DNA of 42,118 nucleotides from Myxococcales bacterium (GCA_016794525.1 JAEUJY010000038.1:1-42118); one strand, 5' to 3'; positions 7,937 through 20,964 are shown, counted from the stretch's first letter. Notes: generated from the letters alone by a model not told the origin. Numbers and translations are program-made.

Positions 7937-9217
7937 GTGAGCGAGCGCCGCGACCCGACCGATCGACCGCGGCGCAGCGCCGACACCGGCCAGCTGCCGC
8001 TGGCCGAGCGCGAGCGTATCGAGAAGAGCCGCGTGCGGTTCGTTTTGGCTCTCGGCCGCGGCCTGCATCGCTACGGCACCCCGGCGCACCGCCTCGAGGA
8101 GGCGCTGGCCGTCGTCTGCGGGCGGCTCGGGCTGCGCGCGCAGATCATGTCGACGCCGACCTCGCTGATGATCGGCTTCGGCGATCCCGCCGACCAGAAG
8201 ACCGCGCTCTTGCGGGTCGACACCGGCGAGCTCGACCTCGGCAAGCTGGCGCAGCTCGACGCGCTGGCCGAGCGCGTGCTGGCCCGCGAGATCGACTCCG
8301 AGGCGGCGCTGGCCCAGATCCAGGCGATCGAGGCCTCGCCCCCGGCGTGGGGCCGCTTCGCCGAGACCGCCACCTACGCGCTCACCGCGGCGTCGATCGC
8401 GGTGTTCTTCGGCGGCGGCTGGCGCGACGTCGCGGCCGGCGCCGGCGTCGGCCTCGCGCTGGGCTTCCTGGCGCTGGCGATGCGCCGCCGCACCCACAGC
8501 CAGCGCGCGGTCGAGCTGGTCGGCGCGTTCGCCGCCGCGTTCGCGGCCAACGCGATCGCCCACGTCGTCCATGGCGTGACGCCGTCGATCGTCACGATCG
8601 CCGCGCTGATCGCGATGCTGCCGGGCATGACGCTCACCACCGCGATGACCGAGCTGGCCACCCGCAACCTGGTGTCGGGCACCGCGCGGATGATGTCGGC
8701 GGTGATCGTCCTGCTCGAGCTGGCGCTGGGCGTCGCGCTCGGCGAGCGGCTGGCCCGCGCGCTGTGGCACGTCGCCGCGGTGACGCCGGTGCCGCTGCCG
8801 GGCTGGAGCGAGTGGGTGGCGTTCGTCGTCGGCACCGTCGGCATGGTGATCGTGTGCCAGGCCGAGAAGCGCGCGCTGCCGTGGATCATGCTGACCTCGC
8901 TGATCGCCTACGCGGCGTCGAACTTCGGCGCCGACCTGCTCGGCCCCGAGCTCGGCGTGCTGATCGGCGCGCTGGCGCTGGGCATCGCCGCCAACCTCTA
9001 CGCCCGCTTCCTCGACCGGCCGCAGCAGGTGGTGCTGGTGCCGGCGGTCATCCTGCTGGTGCCGGGCTCGATGGGCTTCCGCGGCATTTCGTCGCTGCTG
9101 GACCGCAACACGATGACCGGCATCGAGACCACCTTCGCCACGTTCGTCGTCGCGATGGCCATCGTCGCCGGCCTGCTGATCGCCAACGCGCTGGTGTCGC
9201 CGCGCCGGGTGCTCTAG
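7937..9217 (+). CDS. ThrE-type threonine/serine exporter family membrane protein
   Basis: The product is 426 residues from GTG 7937. The N-terminal soluble part contains LHRYGTPAHRLEEAL and later LMIGFGDP, hallmarks of the ThrE/DUF1212 domain, followed by about ten hydrophobic segments in two halves (ThrE then ThrE_2-like: for example TPSIVTIAALIAMLPGMTL and VVLVPAVILLVPGSMGFRG). Such proteins export threonine or serine across the inner membrane; substrate specificity here is inferred only from family. The frame stays open to TTG 7841, but those codons lack the strong G/C third-position bias, so the later start is preferred. The gene lies 46 bp before the histidine kinase gene and may be co-transcribed with it. 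Confidence 0.9.
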   Translation: MSERRDPTDRPRRSADTGQLPLAERERIEKSRVRFVLALGRGLHRYGTPAHRLEEALAVVCGRLGLRAQIMSTPTSLMIGFGDPADQKTALLRVDTGELDLGKLAQLDALAERVLAREIDSEAALAQIQAIEASPPAWGRFAETATYALTAASIAVFFGGGWRDVAAGAGVGLALGFLALAMRRRTHSQRAVELVGAFAAAFAANAIAHVVHGVTPSIVTIAALIAMLPGMTLTTAMTELATRNLVSGTARMMSAVIVLLELALGVALGERLARALWHVAAVTPVPLPGWSEWVAFVVGTVGMVIVCQAEKRALPWIMLTSLIAYAASNFGADLLGPELGVLIGALALGIAANLYARFLDRPQQVVLVPAVILLVPGSMGFRGISSLLDRNTMTGIETTFATFVVAMAIVAGLLIANALVSPRRVL

Positions 9218-9263
9218 GCCTCGCAGGAACGCCCCGACGGTCGATCTCGATCCTCGGCCGCTC

Positions 9264-11195
<1,932 letters not shown>

Positions 11196-11204
11196 GCCGC
11201 GCCA

Positions 11205-11239
11205 GCGATGTCGCGGTCGGCGGCGGCGCCCGACATCGC
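11205..11239 (+). promoter_or_regulatory. 9-bp inverted repeat after the histidine kinase gene
   Basis: GCGATGTCG (11205-11213) and CGACATCGC (11231-11239) are perfect inverted repeats separated by 17 bases, just past the kinase stop. There is no T tract, so it is a weak terminator candidate. It may instead be a binding site for the next gene. Confidence 0.25.
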
Positions 11240-11353
11240 CGTCAGGCGGCTGTGGCGCAGACGCGACAGTCGGCGGGCCCCGATCGGCCCGCGCCGTGCG
11301 ATCCTGGCGATCCTCGCCGGCACGACCGTTGCTGTACGGCCAGCCACCTCCCG

Positions 11354-12007
11354 ATGCGCTACCTCGCCGCTCTGTCCCTGACCGCCGCCTGCGCCGCGCC
11401 CCCGATGGGGCTCGGCACCGGCGCCCGCACGCCCGCCGCCGTCGGCCACAACGTCATCGAGGGGCGCACCGGCATGGCCGCGGCCTCGGGGCGCCAGGCC
11501 TTCCAGGCCGACGTGTCGGCGCGCTTCCAGGTCGCCCGCGTGTTCGCCATGGAGAGCGGGATCGCGGTGACGCGCGTGCAACAAGCCGGCGCCGACGGCG
11601 ACCAGGTGAACCTGACCGGCGGCTTCCCCTACCTGCGACCGCGGTTCCAGGTCGACCGCGTGTCGCTGGCGATCGCGCTGGCCGGCCTCGGCATGGGCGG
11701 CGGCGGCGGCGGCATCATCGGCGGCATCGCCGACGCGCAGCTCGGCTACGGCACCGCCGCGTGGTCGGTCTACGTCGGCGCCTACGCGCAGAGCTTCGAG
11801 ATCGTCTCGGAGTCGCCGATCGACACCTCGGCGCGCCAGGTGCGGCTCGGCGGCGAGTACGCGTGGGCGATGGGCGCGTCGCGGTTCGGCGTCGCGGTCG
11901 AGCTGTACCGCCAGCGCGAGGCGCTGCGCAACGGCGACGATCAGGCCGACACCGACGGCTTCGCCGGCGGCGTGAAGCTGTCGATCACCTCGCCGGAGTT
12001 CCGGTGA
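11354..12007 (+). CDS. Predicted outer-membrane-type lipoprotein, unknown function
   Basis: The 217-residue product starts MRYLAALSLTAACAAPP, with a lipobox-like TAAC. The mature part has many short alternating strands rich in Gly and aromatic residues (GFPYLRPRFQVDR, WSVYVGAYAQSFEI, RFGVAVELYRQ), which look like a beta-barrel or porin-like fold. A glycine run (GMGGGGGGIIGG) sits near the middle. No family is recognised. The stop overlaps the GTG start of the next gene (12004-12007), so the two are probably translationally coupled and work together. The start at ATG 11354 is set by the signal peptide; the frame is open further upstream but that part overlaps the kinase in another frame. Confidence 0.8.
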   Translation: MRYLAALSLTAACAAPPMGLGTGARTPAAVGHNVIEGRTGMAAASGRQAFQADVSARFQVARVFAMESGIAVTRVQQAGADGDQVNLTGGFPYLRPRFQVDRVSLAIALAGLGMGGGGGGIIGGIADAQLGYGTAAWSVYVGAYAQSFEIVSESPIDTSARQVRLGGEYAWAMGASRFGVAVELYRQREALRNGDDQADTDGFAGGVKLSITSPEFR

Positions 12008-12534
12008 GCGCGCGCGGCCTCGCGCTCGGCGCGCTGGCGCTCGGCGCGTGCGTCATCCCGCCCAGCCAGTCGGCGGTGGGCACGATCGTCACCGCCGACG
12101 GCGTCGGCACCCGGGCGTCGATCGGCGCCCACGCCAGCGCGCTCGACGATCGCGGCGCGACACCGATCGATCTCGGCGCCGGCTGGGCCGGCGAGTCGGT
12201 CGACGGGCGCGGCACCGCCCACGCGACCTACGTCGCGGTGGCGCGGCGGATCACCGGGCCGCTGTGGCTGGGAGGGCGCGCCGAGCTGTTCTGGAACGTC
12301 GACGGCGATCAGCCGCGGCGCGGGCTGATGGCCCGGGCCGCGCTGCGCCAGCAGCTCGCCGGCGTGCGCTGGGGATCGGGCGACGGCGGCGGCGCGCTCG
12401 GCGTGCTGGGCGCGCTGGCCACCGGCGCGTACCTCGACGTCGGCGGTCGCCAGCTCGCGAGCGGCGGCGCCGAGATCGTCGCCGCCGCCGGCGTGTCGCT
12501 GGACCTGCCGGCGATCGCGGGCGTGTCGAAGTAG
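12004..12534 (+). CDS. Small lipoprotein coupled to the preceding outer-membrane-type protein
   Basis: The 176-residue product begins with GTG 12004, overlapping the previous stop by 4 bases (GTGA). The signal sequence MSARGLALGALALGACVIPP has a clear lipobox (LGAC). The rest has amphipathic strand patterns (HATYVAVARRITGPLWLGGRAELFW) like the C-terminal strands of small outer-membrane beta-barrels. No known family was recognised. The overlap with the upstream gene and similar character suggest paralogous or partner surface proteins. Confidence 0.78.
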   Translation: MSARGLALGALALGACVIPPSQSAVGTIVTADGVGTRASIGAHASALDDRGATPIDLGAGWAGESVDGRGTAHATYVAVARRITGPLWLGGRAELFWNVDGDQPRRGLMARAALRQQLAGVRWGSGDGGGALGVLGALATGAYLDVGGRQLASGGAEIVAAAGVSLDLPAIAGVSK

Positions 12535-12659
12535 GCGACGCGGCGCGCCAGCGCGACTCTGACATCGCGGTCGCGATCGCTGCCGGCCACGGGCGCCGAC
12601 GACCAACCCAAGCGCGCGAGATCGCATCCGGGCACGCGCCTCGCATGGGGCCGCGGACC

Positions 12660-13268
12660 ATGGCCTCTACCCGGACGATCCTCGGAGCGCTCTTCGCTGG
12701 TTCGTTGTTTGCCACCGCCGCCTGCGGCGACGATCCGGCGCCGCTCGTCGGCAGCTGGCGCGCGCACGCCAACGCGCTCGACGCCGGCGCGTTGCCGGAG
12801 GCCGATCGCCAGGTGCTGACCTTCCGCGCCGACGGCTCGGTGGTCGCGAACGGCTCCGCACCCGGCACGTACACCGTCGACGGTGATCGGCTCACGCTGG
12901 TGACCCCGCGGCAGGACGCGCCCGCCGACGCGTGGACCACGACGTACTACGCGAGCGACACCCACCTCGTGCTCGACGTGATGACCAGCGCCGACGCCGG
13001 CGACGGCGTGATCGGCACGTGGCAAGGCGCGCGCGTCGTGAACGGCGCGCCGATCGACACCACGGTGACGCTGCGCGCCGATCACTCCGGGCGCTACGAG
13101 AGCCACGATCGCGCGAGCGGCGGCGGCATCGCGATCGAGGCCACGTGGCAGCAACAGGGCGACGACCTCGCCGTGACCGCGACGATCAGCCCCGATCAGC
13201 TGCTGAGCTTCTACGCGACCCGGGTCGACGGCGTCCTCGGCAGCCCGTACGAACGCCTCGCGCCGTGA
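12660..13268 (+). CDS. Lipoprotein with two lipocalin-like repeats
   Basis: The 202-residue product from ATG 12660 begins MASTRTILGALFAGSLFATAACGDD with lipobox TAAC; an ATG 15 bases earlier is an alternative start. Two similar halves are visible. The first has VGSWRA..., LTFRADGSV and YTVDGDRLTLV. The second has IGTWQG..., VTLRADHSGRYES and WQQQGDDLAV. This 'GTW..., F-DG, G-Y, GD-L-' pattern is that of lipocalin-like/DUF domains that fold as small barrels. The ligand is unknown. The gene is convergent with the minus-strand cytochrome gene (1-bp gap between stops). Confidence 0.82.
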   Translation: MASTRTILGALFAGSLFATAACGDDPAPLVGSWRAHANALDAGALPEADRQVLTFRADGSVVANGSAPGTYTVDGDRLTLVTPRQDAPADAWTTTYYASDTHLVLDVMTSADAGDGVIGTWQGARVVNGAPIDTTVTLRADHSGRYESHDRASGGGIAIEATWQQQGDDLAVTATISPDQLLSFYATRVDGVLGSPYERLAP

Positions 13269-13269
13269 C

Positions 13270-13734
13270 TCAGTCGATGCCGGCGTCGATCAGCGGGTGC
13301 GGGCGCGCCCGCTCGCAGGCCAGCCACACCGAGAGCTGCCGTCGCTCGTCGAGCGTCGGCCGCGGGCACGCGATCGACAGCGGCGCGCCCGGCGTGGCCG
13401 GGCAGCGATCCGGCGGCATGATCGTGTTGGTCGCGGCCGGCCCGGCGCCGCTGTACTCGTCGACGTGATCGACCACCTGCAGCACGCCGGTGAGCGTGTC
13501 GAAGTCGTGGTAGATCGGCGCGCCGTTGCGCTGCGAGCGCGGCAGATCGCTGGCGTGACACGCGGTGCAGAACCGGGCCATGAAGTCGCGCCCGAAGCTG
13601 TCCCACGTGAGCGTCAGCGGATCCGGCGACGGGCACGCCGCGCCGGTCGGCGACGGCTCGGCGCCGCCGCACGCGGTCGCCGCGAGCAGCCCTGCCAGCC
13701 ACGGCCCCGCCAGCGCCCGGGCCAGCGCGACCAC
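13270..13734 (-). CDS. c-type cytochrome lipoprotein, single haem
   Basis: The 154-residue product from GTG 13734 lies two bases after the preceding gene's stop. The signal has lipobox LAATAC. Its haem attachment motif is CTACH (in FMARFCTACHASDLPR), and a later Met in NTIMPPDRCP is a likely axial ligand, as in small class I cytochromes. The C-terminal LDERRQLSVWLAC matches the final helix of such proteins. It is presumably an envelope electron carrier; its partner is unknown. The open frame upstream of the GTG overlaps the neighbouring gene and is disregarded. Confidence 0.82.
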   Translation of the reverse strand: MVALARALAGPWLAGLLAATACGGAEPSPTGAACPSPDPLTLTWDSFGRDFMARFCTACHASDLPRSQRNGAPIYHDFDTLTGVLQVVDHVDEYSGAGPAATNTIMPPDRCPATPGAPLSIACPRPTLDERRQLSVWLACERARPHPLIDAGID

Positions 13735-13736
13735 GG

Positions 13737-14051
13737 CTACTGCCCCCGCTGGGTGATGTAGTCGGCGCAGCCGGCGGTGACCTCGGCGGGCGTGGCGCTG
13801 GTCGCCGCCAGGTTGGCGCCCAGGTACGCCTCGCAGGCGGCGGCGGTGGTGCCGCACACCTGGGTCACGCCGCCGATCGGGTGCTCGAGGCAGCAGATCG
13901 TGATGGCCTGATCGTGGGGCAACGACTCGGCGGTGGCGTGCTCGTCGAAGCACAGCTGGAAGGTGGCGAACGCCTCGGCGCCGTGATCGTGATCGTCACA
14001 GGCGGCGAGCAGGGACAGCGCGATGATCGCGCCGATGGATGACGTACGCAT
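13737..14051 (-). CDS. Small Cys-rich lipoprotein, unknown function
   Basis: The 104-residue product begins at ATG 14051 (MRTSSIGAIIALSLLAACDDH) with GAGGAA upstream; an in-frame ATG at 14090 would precede the signal peptide by 13 residues. Lipobox LAAC is followed by a His/Asp cluster (DDHDHG). Cysteines at FQLCFDE, TICCLEH, QVCGTT, ACEAY and GCADY suggest disulfides or metal ligands. It is the middle gene of a three-gene minus-strand operon with the cytochrome two bases downstream. No family was recognised; a metal- or redox-related envelope role is only inferred from context. Confidence 0.75.
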   Translation of the reverse strand: MRTSSIGAIIALSLLAACDDHDHGAEAFATFQLCFDEHATAESLPHDQAITICCLEHPIGGVTQVCGTTAAACEAYLGANLAATSATPAEVTAGCADYITQRGQ

Positions 14052-14144
14052 GCGTGGATTCCTCGGACCGATTCGAGCAAACGGATGCACGGCGCGGCCC
14101 AGCGGGCCCCGCCACGCGCGACACGAGCCTCGACGCGGCCGCCG

Positions 14145-14501
14145 CTAGGAAGGCGCGTCGGGGCGCGGCGGCCACGGCGCCGGACGCGGCGCGGGCAGCG
14201 GCACGCGGACCGCCGGACGCTCGACCGGCACCGTCGGGATCACCGCCAGCGGCGGGGCCGCGATCGCGATCAGCGACGGCGTCACCATGCGGATCGTCCA
14301 CCCGCCGCACGCGCGCACCGCGGTCGACCCGCCGGCGTCGCCGTGGTCGGGGCAGTGGCACTCGGCGTCGCGCGGGCAGCAGCACGCGCGCTCGGCCTGC
14401 GCGGTCGGCACCTGCGCCACCGGCAGCGCCACCACCAGCGCGAGCGCGACCAGCGCGGCCAGCGCGGACGGGATCGCGGCGAGGACGCGCGGGCGCGGCA
14501 T
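14145..14501 (-). CDS. Small exported Cys-rich protein, unknown function
   Basis: The 118-residue product starts MPRPRVLAAIPSALAALVAL with a long hydrophobic signal segment ending near AQAERA. Next comes a Cys-rich patch CCCPRDAECHCPDHG, a second hydrophobic segment (about residues 75-95, LIAIAAPPLAVIPTV) and a Pro-rich tail. It may be a bitopic membrane protein whose short Cys/His patch binds metal or haem. It is the first gene of the minus-strand set 14501 to 13270, 93 bp before the next gene. Function is unknown. Confidence 0.6.
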   Translation of the reverse strand: MPRPRVLAAIPSALAALVALALVVALPVAQVPTAQAERACCCPRDAECHCPDHGDAGGSTAVRACGGWTIRMVTPSLIAIAAPPLAVIPTVPVERPAVRVPLPAPRPAPWPPRPDAPS

Positions 14502-14635
14502 CGAGCGGCAGTCTCGCGACCGATGCCGCCCCTGTCAACCGGACGTGCGCGACGCCACGCCGCAGCCGGCGTCAGGGCTGTGTAAGGCCGTCGGGCCAGC
14601 GGACTCGCGGCGCCGGCGTCGTGCGTCTCTACGGC

Positions 14636-15382
14636 ATGCACCCGACCCGCATCGCCCTCCCCCTCCTGGCCCTGGCCGCCGTCGCGTGCCGGGCGCCCGA
14701 GACCCACGTCCACCTCGACCGCCCCGCCGAGGCCAAGCCCGAGCACGGCCAGTTCGCGGTCACCGGCACCGCCGAGGTCAAGGTCCGCCCCGACGTCGTC
14801 GACCTGCACCTGACGATCGCCGCCGAGGCGCCCAAGGCCAAGACCGCGGCCGCGCAGCTACGCGCCAAGCAGGCCGAGCTGCGCGGCGCGCTGGTCGCCG
14901 CCGGCATCGCCGCCGAGGACCTGTCGTTCTCCAGCCTCGGCATCGAGCCGGTCTACACCTACGACGAGCACGCGCCGCCGCGCCTGCGCGGCTACCGCGC
15001 GGCGATCGACCTCACCGCCACCTCCAAGCAGTTCGAGACCCTGCCCGACGTGCTCGAGGCCGCGGTCACCGCCGGCGCCACCAACGTCACCACCGAGCGC
15101 CGCGTGCTCGATCTGCCGGCGCACAAGCGCGAGGTGCGCGATCTGGCGCTGGCCGCGGCCAAGGCCAAGGCCGAGCAGACCGCCAGCGCGCTCGGCGTCA
15201 AGCTGGGCCGGATCACCGCGATCAGCGAGTCGAGCGACGACGGCTCCGGCTGGAACGGCCGCTGGAACCGCGAGACCGTCAACGTCGCGCAGATGGCGGT
15301 GGCCGCGCCGCCCAGCCTCGGCCCGATGGTCGGCGACGCCCAGACGCTGACGCTGACGATCTCGATCAGCTACGAGCTGTGA
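14636..15382 (+). CDS. SIMPL-domain (DUF541) lipoprotein
   Basis: The 248-residue product begins MHPTRIALPLLALAAVACRAP with lipobox AVAC. The mature part has the SIMPL/DUF541 pattern: FAVTGTAEVKVRPDVVDLHL near the start, LRAKQAELRGALVAAGI, LSFSSLGIEPVYTY, and the C-terminal LALAAAKAKAEQTASALGVKLGRI followed by a final TLTLTISISYEL strand. Family members are envelope proteins of poorly defined role (oxidative stress, oligomeric rings). The gene's last 13 bases overlap the end of the convergent amidohydrolase gene. Confidence 0.9.
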   Translation: MHPTRIALPLLALAAVACRAPETHVHLDRPAEAKPEHGQFAVTGTAEVKVRPDVVDLHLTIAAEAPKAKTAAAQLRAKQAELRGALVAAGIAAEDLSFSSLGIEPVYTYDEHAPPRLRGYRAAIDLTATSKQFETLPDVLEAAVTAGATNVTTERRVLDLPAHKREVRDLALAAAKAKAEQTASALGVKLGRITAISESSDDGSGWNGRWNRETVNVAQMAVAAPPSLGPMVGDAQTLTLTISISYEL

Positions 15383-16452
15383 AGGAACAGCCGGCGGAAG
15401 TTGCCGGCCAGCACCGCGGCGATCTCGTCGGTGGTGTAGCCGGCGCCTTGCATGCCGGCGACCATCCGCCCGAGGTACGCGCGCACCGCGCCCGAGTACT
15501 GCGGCCCGTCGGTCGCGAACAGCGTGCGCCCGATCAGCCCGCGGGCGCGGATCGCCGCGAGCACCGCGGGGTACTGCGGCTCGGTGCCGGTGGCGGGGTG
15601 ACCGTCGAGGTCGACCTGCAGCGGCCGGTTGAGCGCCGAGATCTCCAGCCACACGTTGGGGTGGGCGGCGGCCAGGTCGAGCGCGTGGGCCACCGCGCGA
15701 GCGTCGCCTTGCCCGACGTGCGACAGCACGAAGTCGACGCGGGCTGGACCGTGGGCGCCGTCGAACGCGGTCACCACCGCCTCGAGGCCGAGCGGATCGT
15801 AGTAGGCCGGATCGAGCTGCGCGCCGGGGAACGGCGAGAAGCCGGTGTGCAGCAACACCGGCACGCCGACCTCGGCGGCGACCTCGTAGACGCCCTGGTA
15901 CGCGGGGTCGGTGAACGGCACCTGCTGGTGCGCGTGCGCCAGCTTGATGCCGATGAAGCGATCGGGGTGCTCGGTGAAGTAGCTGCGCAGCGCGGCCAGA
16001 CGATCGCCCGCCAGGTCGCCGGCCCAGTCGTCGAAGTTGACGCTGGCGAAGCCCCACGCCCACGGCGCGCCGTCGGCGGTGGCGACGTTGCGGGCGTCGT
16101 ACAGGTCGCCCTCGAGCGTCTCGTTGGCGTAGTAGCCGGTCGTGTGGTGGGTGTAGACCGCGAACAGCACGGCGTGATCGACGCCGGCCAGCGCGGTCTG
16201 CGCGGCGATGCCGACGTGCGGCGCGTAGGGATCGCTCAGGCGATCGAGCAGCGCCGGCGCGTACAGCGCGAACGCCGGCGGCAGGTTCTGGGTGATGAAC
16301 GCCTTGCCGCCCGGCGCCATCGTCGCGTAGTCGCCGGGGTGCAGGTGCATGTCGATCACCGGCAGCGTGCGACCGCCGACGTCGATGGTGGCCGCCGCCG
16401 GCGTGGCCGACAGCGCGAGCGCGAGCGCGAGGAGGAGGCGACGACGGATCAT
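15370..16452 (-). CDS. Exported amidohydrolase-family (amidohydrolase_2) metalloenzyme
   Basis: The 360-residue product starts MIRRRLLLALALALSATPAAA, a Sec signal peptide. The metal-binding pattern of the TIM-barrel amidohydrolase_2 family is present: HLH at 36-38 in VIDMHLHPGDY, IKLAHAHQ, LLHTGFSPF, LSHVGQGDA and LFATDGPQYSG. It probably hydrolyses or decarboxylates a small substrate in the periplasm; the substrate is unknown. ATG 16452 overlaps the stop of the upstream lipoprotein gene (ATGA). It ends by overlapping the SIMPL gene tail-to-tail. Confidence 0.88.
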   Translation of the reverse strand: MIRRRLLLALALALSATPAAATIDVGGRTLPVIDMHLHPGDYATMAPGGKAFITQNLPPAFALYAPALLDRLSDPYAPHVGIAAQTALAGVDHAVLFAVYTHHTTGYYANETLEGDLYDARNVATADGAPWAWGFASVNFDDWAGDLAGDRLAALRSYFTEHPDRFIGIKLAHAHQQVPFTDPAYQGVYEVAAEVGVPVLLHTGFSPFPGAQLDPAYYDPLGLEAVVTAFDGAHGPARVDFVLSHVGQGDARAVAHALDLAAAHPNVWLEISALNRPLQVDLDGHPATGTEPQYPAVLAAIRARGLIGRTLFATDGPQYSGAVRAYLGRMVAGMQGAGYTTDEIAAVLAGNFRRLFLHSS

Positions 16453-17009
16453 GGGAGCTCCCGGGCCGGCTGCATCGGCGGTGGATCGGGCGCGAGCTGG
16501 TAGGGCGCGACGACGCCGACGCGGCGCGCGCGGTCGGCCTCGTCCCACTCGATCGCGAGCCCGCTGGGGTAGTACGAGCGGCCGCCATAGGCCTCGGGGG
16601 CGGGCCCCAGCGCGAGCACGACCGCCGCGCGCACGTCGCCCGGCAACACCGGGCCGGCGAGGTCGGCCCCGGCGGTGGCGCCCGCGCCGATCACCACCGC
16701 GTCCGGCGTCAACGTGGCCTCGGACGGCGAGGTCAGGAGCGCCTCGAGCCCGAGCGCGGGCCAGGTGGCGTGTCCGATGCGCACCAGCACCACCGGCTCG
16801 GTGGGCGGCGCGCCGACCGCGCGCAGCACGTCGGCCCAGGTCATGCCCAGCACCAGCGGGCCGACCCGCTCGCCCGGGATCAGCAGGCGCGCCGGATCGG
16901 CGTCGATCGGCGGCGCGGCGTCGACCGGCGGCGGCGCGTCGATCGCGGGCGTGGCCGCGCGGTCGCCGCACCCGACCAGCGCCAGCGCCAGCAGCGTGGC
17001 GCGCCTCAT
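16449..17009 (-). CDS. Lipoprotein with Asp/Ala/Pro linker, unknown function
   Basis: The 186-residue product starts MRRATLLALALVGCGDRAA at ATG 17009 (lipobox LVGC), followed by the linker IDAPPPVDAAPPIDAD. The mature domain has RVGPLVLGMTWADVLRAVG and SYYPSGLAIEWDEADR, a short conserved-looking 'low-level G...T..EV...LG' pattern seen in small periplasmic domains, but no family is named with confidence. Both ends overlap neighbours by ATGA, so it is the middle member of a translationally coupled operon with the amidohydrolase. Confidence 0.82.
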   Translation of the reverse strand: MRRATLLALALVGCGDRAATPAIDAPPPVDAAPPIDADPARLLIPGERVGPLVLGMTWADVLRAVGAPPTEPVVLVRIGHATWPALGLEALLTSPSEATLTPDAVVIGAGATAGADLAGPVLPGDVRAAVVLALGPAPEAYGGRSYYPSGLAIEWDEADRARRVGVVAPYQLAPDPPPMQPARELP

Positions 17010-17470
17010 GGGTCGGTCAGCTCGAGCGTGACGCTCGTCGTCTCGCCGACCGCCAGCGTCAGCGGGCTCGACCACACGACGCGGTCCTCGGGGCCCGGCG
17101 ACTGCGGCGAGGCCGGGGCCACGTCGAGCAGCGCCAGCACGTAGGCCGGCCCGGCGGCCAGGTTCTCGATCGCCAGCGTCGCCGGGAACGTCGGCGTCGC
17201 GGCCTGGGCGAACCCGGCCGGCGGCCCCATCGGCGGCATGCTGCGGAACGCGGCCAGCACCAGCGCGCCTTGCGCGGTGCCGGTGTAGCGCACCGTCGCG
17301 GTGATCCGCGCGGCGACCGCGGCGTCGACCGGCGGCGCGGCGTCGATCGGCGGCGGGGCGTCGATCGCGGCGGCGTCGATCGCGGGCGAGGCGTCGATCG
17401 CCGGCGTCTCGGACGAGGAGTCACACGCGCCCAGCGCGGCGAGCGCGAGCGGGATCCACAGCGGCTTCAT
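17006..17470 (-). CDS. Small lipoprotein, first gene of the amidohydrolase operon
   Basis: The 154-residue product starts MKPLWIPLALAALGACDSS (lipobox LGAC) with a long Asp/Ala linker (IDASPAIDAAAIDAPPP, to about residue 50). The mature part, about 100 residues, is strand-rich (ITATVRYTGTAQGALVLAAF ... SVTLELTDP), an immunoglobulin-like or beta-sandwich style domain. No ligand is evident. Its stop overlaps the next start by ATGA. Confidence 0.8.
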   Translation of the reverse strand: MKPLWIPLALAALGACDSSSETPAIDASPAIDAAAIDAPPPIDAAPPVDAAVAARITATVRYTGTAQGALVLAAFRSMPPMGPPAGFAQAATPTFPATLAIENLAAGPAYVLALLDVAPASPQSPGPEDRVVWSSPLTLAVGETTSVTLELTDP

Positions 17471-17484
17471 GGCGGGCCTTTCAA

Positions 17485-17511
17485 GAAGTAGAACGTGGCA
17501 CTTCCTACTTC
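17485..17511 (-). promoter_or_regulatory. Inverted repeat upstream of the lipoprotein/amidohydrolase operon
   Basis: GAAGTAG (17485-17491) and CTACTTC (17505-17511) form a perfect 7-bp inverted repeat with a 13-base spacer, 15 to 41 bp before the first start codon, in a locally less GC-rich patch. It could be an operator or a leader hairpin. Confidence 0.25.
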
Positions 17512-17597
17512 CGTCCGGACCCGCGCCGCAACGCGACCGGCGCGCTGGCGCCCTTACTTGACCCGTCTGCCCGCCGCCGCGCCCGCGACGTCCGCCG

Positions 17598-20384
<2,787 letters not shown>

Positions 20385-20390
20385 ACGTCG

Positions 20391-20419
20391 AATCTGAGCG
20401 ACCGACCCCGGCAAGTCAA
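20391..20419 (-). promoter_or_regulatory. Sigma-70-like promoter of the TPR metallopeptidase
   Basis: On the minus strand TTGACT (20419-20414) and CAGATT (20396-20391) are spaced by 17 bases, with the ATG only 6 bases past the -10 box, implying a nearly leaderless mRNA. On the other strand TACACT (20440-20445) sits 6 bases before the ATG of the divergent gene. The match to consensus is moderate. Confidence 0.4.
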
Positions 20420-20451
20420 CGCAGGGCTCGCCGACGCGCTACACTCCGGCC

Positions 20452-20964
20452 ATGGCAGACCAGCGGGCCACCGCGGCACCGCGCGAGGCGACCGGCATCT
20501 ACGCCGACTTCGACGCCTTCAAGAAGCAGGCGATCCGCGACTACTACGAGCGCGGCTGGACCTCGCGCCGTGGCAACTTCATCGCGCTGTTGATCGCCGC
20601 GGGCGGCGGCGCCAGCCTCGGGCTGGCCAAGGACTCCGTCGTCGACGGCACCGGCACCAAGAAGGTCGCGATCGGCGCCGGCCTGGCGCTCGCGCTGCGG
20701 GTCGGGCTGCGCTACGCGCTAGGCGGACCGCTGTCGCTGGTGCTCACCGCCGCGGCCGGCGCGTCGATGCTGGCCTACCTGGTGCGCAACCAGAGGGACA
20801 TCCTCAAGAAGGTCGAGCGCTACCGCGGCGTGCTCGGCGAGACCGAGCAGAAGTACAAGGACACCCACGCGCAGTGGCGGGACGGCAAGTACGACGTCGC
20901 GCAGCGCAACCTCATGATCGACGGGCTGATGAAGCGCTTCGTCGCGGACATCGACGAGGCGTGA
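20452..20964 (+). CDS. Hypothetical membrane protein
   Basis: The 170-residue protein has a soluble N-terminal start (IYADFDAFKKQAIRDYYERG), two or three hydrophobic segments between about residues 45 and 110 (FIALLIAAGGGASLGLA, VAIGAGLALALRVGLRYAL, LSLVLTAAAGASMLAYLV) and a charged helical C terminus (RDILKKVERYRGVLGETEQK). No known family was recognised. The stop overlaps the next ATG (TGATG), indicating translational coupling with the downstream exported protein. Confidence 0.82.
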   Translation: MADQRATAAPREATGIYADFDAFKKQAIRDYYERGWTSRRGNFIALLIAAGGGASLGLAKDSVVDGTGTKKVAIGAGLALALRVGLRYALGGPLSLVLTAAAGASMLAYLVRNQRDILKKVERYRGVLGETEQKYKDTHAQWRDGKYDVAQRNLMIDGLMKRFVADIDEA

